This document shows positions 38,030 to 40,606 of a stretch of DNA of 40,606 nt, piece by piece (position 1 is the first letter of the stretch; each line of letters begins with the position of its first letter). Origin of the DNA: Enterobacteriaceae bacterium UBA2655. GTDB lineage: Bacteria; Pseudomonadota; Gammaproteobacteria; Enterobacterales; Enterobacteriaceae. The DNA is taken from positions 1 through 40,606 of the forward strand of contig DENB01000023.1 in NCBI GenBank assembly GCA_002359495.1, read 5' to 3'. The position numbers were made by a program, and so were the translations under genes. Below the pieces are notes generated by a model. That model worked only from the letters and a program-made list of their open reading frames with translations, had not been told where the DNA came from and did not search any database.

Positions 38030-39385
38030 TTAGCGCTGCTGCGCCCGGTTTTTGATGAAATAACCGATGCCCAGAATCACCAGCCAGACAGGGATCAGCC
38101 AGACAGAAATAGCCATGCCGGGCGTCATCGCCATAATCACCAGAATAGCGAGCATAAACAGCAGACAGATCCAGTTGCCCGCCGGGTAGAAAATCGCCTT
38201 GAAGCGGGTGGTTACACCTTGTTGATCCTTTTTACGACGGAACTTCAGGTGTGCCATGCTGATCATCGCCCAGTTAATCACCAGCGCGGAAACCACCAGC
38301 GCCATCAGCAATCCAAAGGCTTCGCCCGGCATTAGGTAGTTGATCAGGACGCAGACGGCGGTAGCCAGCGCCGACAGACCCAGCGCCACATAAGGCACGC
38401 CGCGGCGATCGACTTTCAGCAGCGATTTGGGACCGTTGCCCTGTTTCGCCAGGCCGTACAGCATGCGGCTGTTGCTGTAAACGCAACTGTTGTAAACCGA
38501 CAGCGCCGCCGTCAGGATCACCACGTTCAGCGCATTAGCCACCAAGCTGTCGCCCAGCTCATGGAAAATCATCACAAACGGGCTGCCGCCTTCCACCACT
38601 TTGGTCCAGGGGTAGAGCGACAGCAGCACCGCCAGCGAACCGATATAGAAAATCAGGATACGGTAGATCACTTGGTTGGTGGCTTTCGGAATGCTCTTCT
38701 CCGGCTCATCCGCCTCGGCAGCGGTAATGCCGACCAGCTCCAGGCCGCCGAACGAAAACATGATCACCGCCATCGCCATCACCAGGCCGTTAATGCCGTT
38801 GGGGAAAAAGCCGCCTTTGGCCCAGATGTTGGTGACGGTCGCTTCCGGGCCGGCATGGCCGCTCAGCAGCAGCCAGCAGCCGAAGACGATCATTCCGACG
38901 ACGGCGGCGACTTTAATAATGGAGAACCAGAATTCCAGCTCGCCGTAAACCTTCACGTTGGTGAGGTTGATGGCGTTAATAAACAGAAAGAATACCGCGG
39001 CGGAAACCCAAGTCGGAATGCCGGGCCACCAGTACTGAATGTAGATGCCGACGGCGCTGAGCTCCGCCATCGCCACCAGCACGTAAAGCACCCAGTAGTT
39101 CCAGCCTGAGGCGAAACCGGCGAAGTTGCCCCAGTATTTGTAAGCGAAGTGGCTAAACGAACCGGCAACCGGCTCTTCCACCACCATCTCGCCCAGCTGG
39201 CGCATAATCATAAAGGCGATAAAACCGCCAATCGCATAACCCAGCAGAACCGACGGGCCGGCCATTTTGATCGTCTGCGCGATCCCCAGAAACAGGCCGG
39301 TACCCACTGCGCCACCCAGCGCAATCAGCTGAATATGGCGATTTTTCAGGCCACGTTTCAGCGTCTCGCCGTGCTGTTGTTCCAT
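38030..39385 (-). CDS. aroP: Aromatic amino acid permease
   Basis: AroP imports phenylalanine, tyrosine and tryptophan with protons across the inner membrane. It has 451 residues (457 in E. coli) and 12 predicted membrane segments of the amino acid-polyamine-organocation family. It begins MEQQHGETLKRGLKNRHIQL and has the family motif ALGGAVGTGLFLG; EEPVAGSFSHFAYKYWGNFAGF and FSFGGLELVGITAAEADEPE are typical of the AroP/PheP group. The match to AroP over PheP comes from the N-terminus and from its place next to pdhR. GAGG precedes the ATG, and two TyrR-like boxes lie upstream. Confidence 0.94.
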   Translation of the reverse strand: MEQQHGETLKRGLKNRHIQLIALGGAVGTGLFLGIAQTIKMAGPSVLLGYAIGGFIAFMIMRQLGEMVVEEPVAGSFSHFAYKYWGNFAGFASGWNYWVLYVLVAMAELSAVGIYIQYWWPGIPTWVSAAVFFLFINAINLTNVKVYGELEFWFSIIKVAAVVGMIVFGCWLLLSGHAGPEATVTNIWAKGGFFPNGINGLVMAMAVIMFSFGGLELVGITAAEADEPEKSIPKATNQVIYRILIFYIGSLAVLLSLYPWTKVVEGGSPFVMIFHELGDSLVANALNVVILTAALSVYNSCVYSNSRMLYGLAKQGNGPKSLLKVDRRGVPYVALGLSALATAVCVLINYLMPGEAFGLLMALVVSALVINWAMISMAHLKFRRKKDQQGVTTRFKAIFYPAGNWICLLFMLAILVIMAMTPGMAISVWLIPVWLVILGIGYFIKNRAQQR

Positions 39386-39433
39386 ACAAACCTCGTGATG
39401 TTTTTTTGTGCTTCTTTTGCAGCGCAGGCACGC

Positions 39434-39451
39434 TGTAATGAAGTTATTACA
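39434..39451. promoter_or_regulatory. TyrR box (strong) upstream of aroP
   Basis: TGTAATGAAGTTATTACA is a perfect palindrome that fits the TyrR box TGTAAA-N6-TTTACA with two symmetric changes and the essential G and C in place. It is 49 bases upstream of aroP. Confidence 0.75.
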
Positions 39452-39455
39452 TTAA

Positions 39456-39473
39456 CGTATTTATTTTTTTACG
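39456..39473. promoter_or_regulatory. TyrR box (weak) upstream of aroP
   Basis: CGTATTTATTTTTTTACG keeps the essential G and C 14 bases apart and 5 of 6 bases in one arm. Its centre is 22 bases from the strong box, the spacing used by TyrR hexamers on paired boxes in E. coli. Confidence 0.55.
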
Positions 39474-39854
39474 GTATCAGGCGTGCTGGTTACAGACGGA
39501 TGCTACCCTGGCGACAAGAATAGTGATAAGCGTGCGGCTTTGCACCTGGTTTCGCTTTTCGTGCTGAGATATGGCTGAAAAATCGGCAGTTACACAATTT
39601 TTTAACAATTTTCGCCTGCGGACATCGGGTCGAAATAAAAACAAATTAACTTCTGAAAAGCAGCGATGAAACGAAAGGCTAACTCTGTGTAAGGTTTGGT
39701 AAAATTTCAGGCATTTACCTCAGCCGGCTTAGGGCTATTTTTTGTTTTTTTCCTGCAGGCTTACGTCTGTTGCAGACTTTTAACTTCATTTATTGTGACG
39801 GCGTTCATATAGACAGCGCATGAATACTTTGTTAATTTACCGGCACCTTTTTGC

Positions 39855-39871
39855 AATTGGTATTACCAATT
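39855..39871. promoter_or_regulatory. PdhR operator
   Basis: AATTGGTATTACCAATT contains a perfect ATTGGT-N3-ACCAAT palindrome, the PdhR box, 34 bases upstream of pdhR. It indicates pyruvate-relieved autorepression of the pdhR-aceEF-lpd operon, as in E. coli. Confidence 0.92.
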
Positions 39872-39904
39872 TACTCCGGACGATTGGCATAATAAGAAGG
39901 GAAG

Positions 39905-40606
39905 ATGGCTTACAGCAAAATTCGCCAACCCAAACTCTCCGACGCCATCGAGCAACAGCTCGAATCCCTGATAATGGAAGGGACGCTGCGTCCGGGAGAA
40001 AAGCTGCTCCCTGAGCGCGAGCTCGCCAAACAATTCGATGTCTCACGTCCTTCATTACGCGAAGCGATCCAACGTCTGGAAGCCAAAGGACTGCTGCTGC
40101 GTCGTCAGGGCGGCGGCACCTTCGTGCAAAATAATCTGTGGCAAAGCCTCAGCGATCCGCTGGCGGGCCTGCTTGCCGAACATCCGGAATCGCAGTTCGA
40201 TCTGCTGGAAACCCGTCACGCGCTGGAAGGCATCGCGGCCTATTACGCCGCGCTGCGCGGTACGGAAGAGGACCTGCAGCGCATCCGCGACTGCCATTTG
40301 CAGATCCAGCAGGCGCAGGAGAGCGGCGATCTCGATGCCGAAGCGGACGCCGTGATGCAGTATCAGATCGCTGTCACAGAAGCGGCCCATAATGTTGTGC
40401 TTTTGCATTTGCTCCGTTCCATGGGCCCTATGCTGGAACAAAACGTCCGTCAGAATTTTGAATTGCTCTACTCCCGCCGTGAAATGCTGGCGAAAGTGAG
40501 CGGTCACCGCGCCAGAATTTTCGAGGCGATCGTCGCCCGCGAGCCGGAACAGGCGCGCGAAGCTTCGCATCGCCATCTGGCGTTCATTGAGGAAATCTTG
40601 CTGGAC
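39905..40606 (+). CDS. pdhR: Pyruvate dehydrogenase complex repressor, 3' end cut by window edge
   Basis: PdhR is a GntR-family (FadR subfamily) repressor that leaves DNA when pyruvate binds, and controls pdhR-aceE-aceF-lpd and respiratory genes. From the ATG at 39905, 234 of about 254 codons are present with no stop. [20 protein letters not shown] opens the winged helix-turn-helix: [20 protein letters not shown], then [17 protein letters not shown] and RRQGGGTFV. The all-helical FCD sensor domain follows from about residue 95, with [20 protein letters not shown] near the cut. A perfect PdhR palindrome lies just upstream. aceE is expected beyond the right edge. Confidence 0.97.
   Translation, partial: MAYSKIRQPKLSDAIEQQLESLIMEGTLRPGEKLLPERELAKQFDVSRPSLREAIQRLEAKGLLLRRQGGGTFVQNNLWQSLSDPLAGLLAEHPESQFDLLETRHALEGIAAYYAALRGTEEDLQRIRDCHLQIQQAQESGDLDAEADAVMQYQIAVTEAAHNVVLLHLLRSMGPMLEQNVRQNFELLYSRREMLAKVSGHRARIFEAIVAREPEQAREASHRHLAFIEEILLD

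Larger units (their letters stand above)
39386..39904. other. Divergent aroP-pdhR control region
   Basis: These 519 bases hold no supportable gene; the open frame starting at 39820 overlaps the true pdhR start in another frame. The aroP side contains a tandem of TyrR-like boxes, the middle is AT-rich (39580-39650), and the pdhR side contains a perfect PdhR palindrome. I could not assign -35/-10 pairs with confidence. Confidence 0.7.

Overview
The window is a stretch of enterobacterial (order Enterobacterales) chromosome, G+C-rich in its genes, with gene order close to the leu-ilv-dcw-sec-pdh region of Escherichia coli. Nearly every protein reads as an orthologue of an E. coli protein of almost the same length. 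GC-rich codon use, the absence of leuO and a glycosidase gene inserted beside aroP suggest a relative such as the Erwiniaceae (Pantoea/Mixta/Erwinia group). That placement is an inference, not a measurement.

Layout. 1-1682: leuA (cut by the left edge), its leucine attenuator with leader peptide leuL, and the leu promoter, all on the minus strand. 1683-2353: an AT-rich spacer where E. coli carries leuO; here it holds only Lrp-like boxes. 2354-5780: ilvIH (acetolactate synthase III) and cra. 6189-24084: the division and cell wall (dcw) cluster, from the mra promoter with MraZ boxes through mraZ-rsmH-ftsL-ftsI-murE-murF-mraY-murD-ftsW-murG-murC-ddlB-ftsQ-ftsA-ftsZ to lpxC, with many 4-base ATGA overlaps. 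24244-28198: secM-secA and mutT. 28229-29793 (minus): yacG, zapD, coaE. 30026-31066: guaC. 31103-34126 (minus): the type IV pilus-like genes hofC, hofB, ppdD. 34307-35203 (minus): nadC. 35448-36873: ampD-ampE. 36855-37814 (minus): a family 43 glycosidase, the only gene foreign to the E. coli order. 38030-39385 (minus): aroP. 39905-end: pdhR, cut by the right edge.

How the genes work together. The dcw cluster makes UDP-MurNAc-pentapeptide (MurC, D, E, F with D-Ala-D-Ala from DdlB), converts it to lipid I and II (MraY, MurG) and polymerises and cross-links it at the septum (FtsW, FtsI) under FtsZ, FtsA, FtsQ and FtsL. LpxC commits carbon to lipid A. SecM senses export and sets SecA translation. 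ZapD bundles FtsZ, and AmpD recycles anhydro-muropeptides.

Most interesting points: (i) a synonymous-codon anomaly inside ftsI holding a compact hairpin and a match to the RybB seed, the signature of the ORF-internal sponge RNA FtsO; (ii) a SecM arrest peptide with Arg replacing the conserved Ile; (iii) a near-consensus NadR operator between nadC and ampD; (iv) loss of leuO with retained, repeated Lrp-like sites; (v) the inserted GH43 gene, which overlaps the end of ampE. I found no mobile element, CRISPR array, tRNA or rRNA, and no clearly new multi-gene system.
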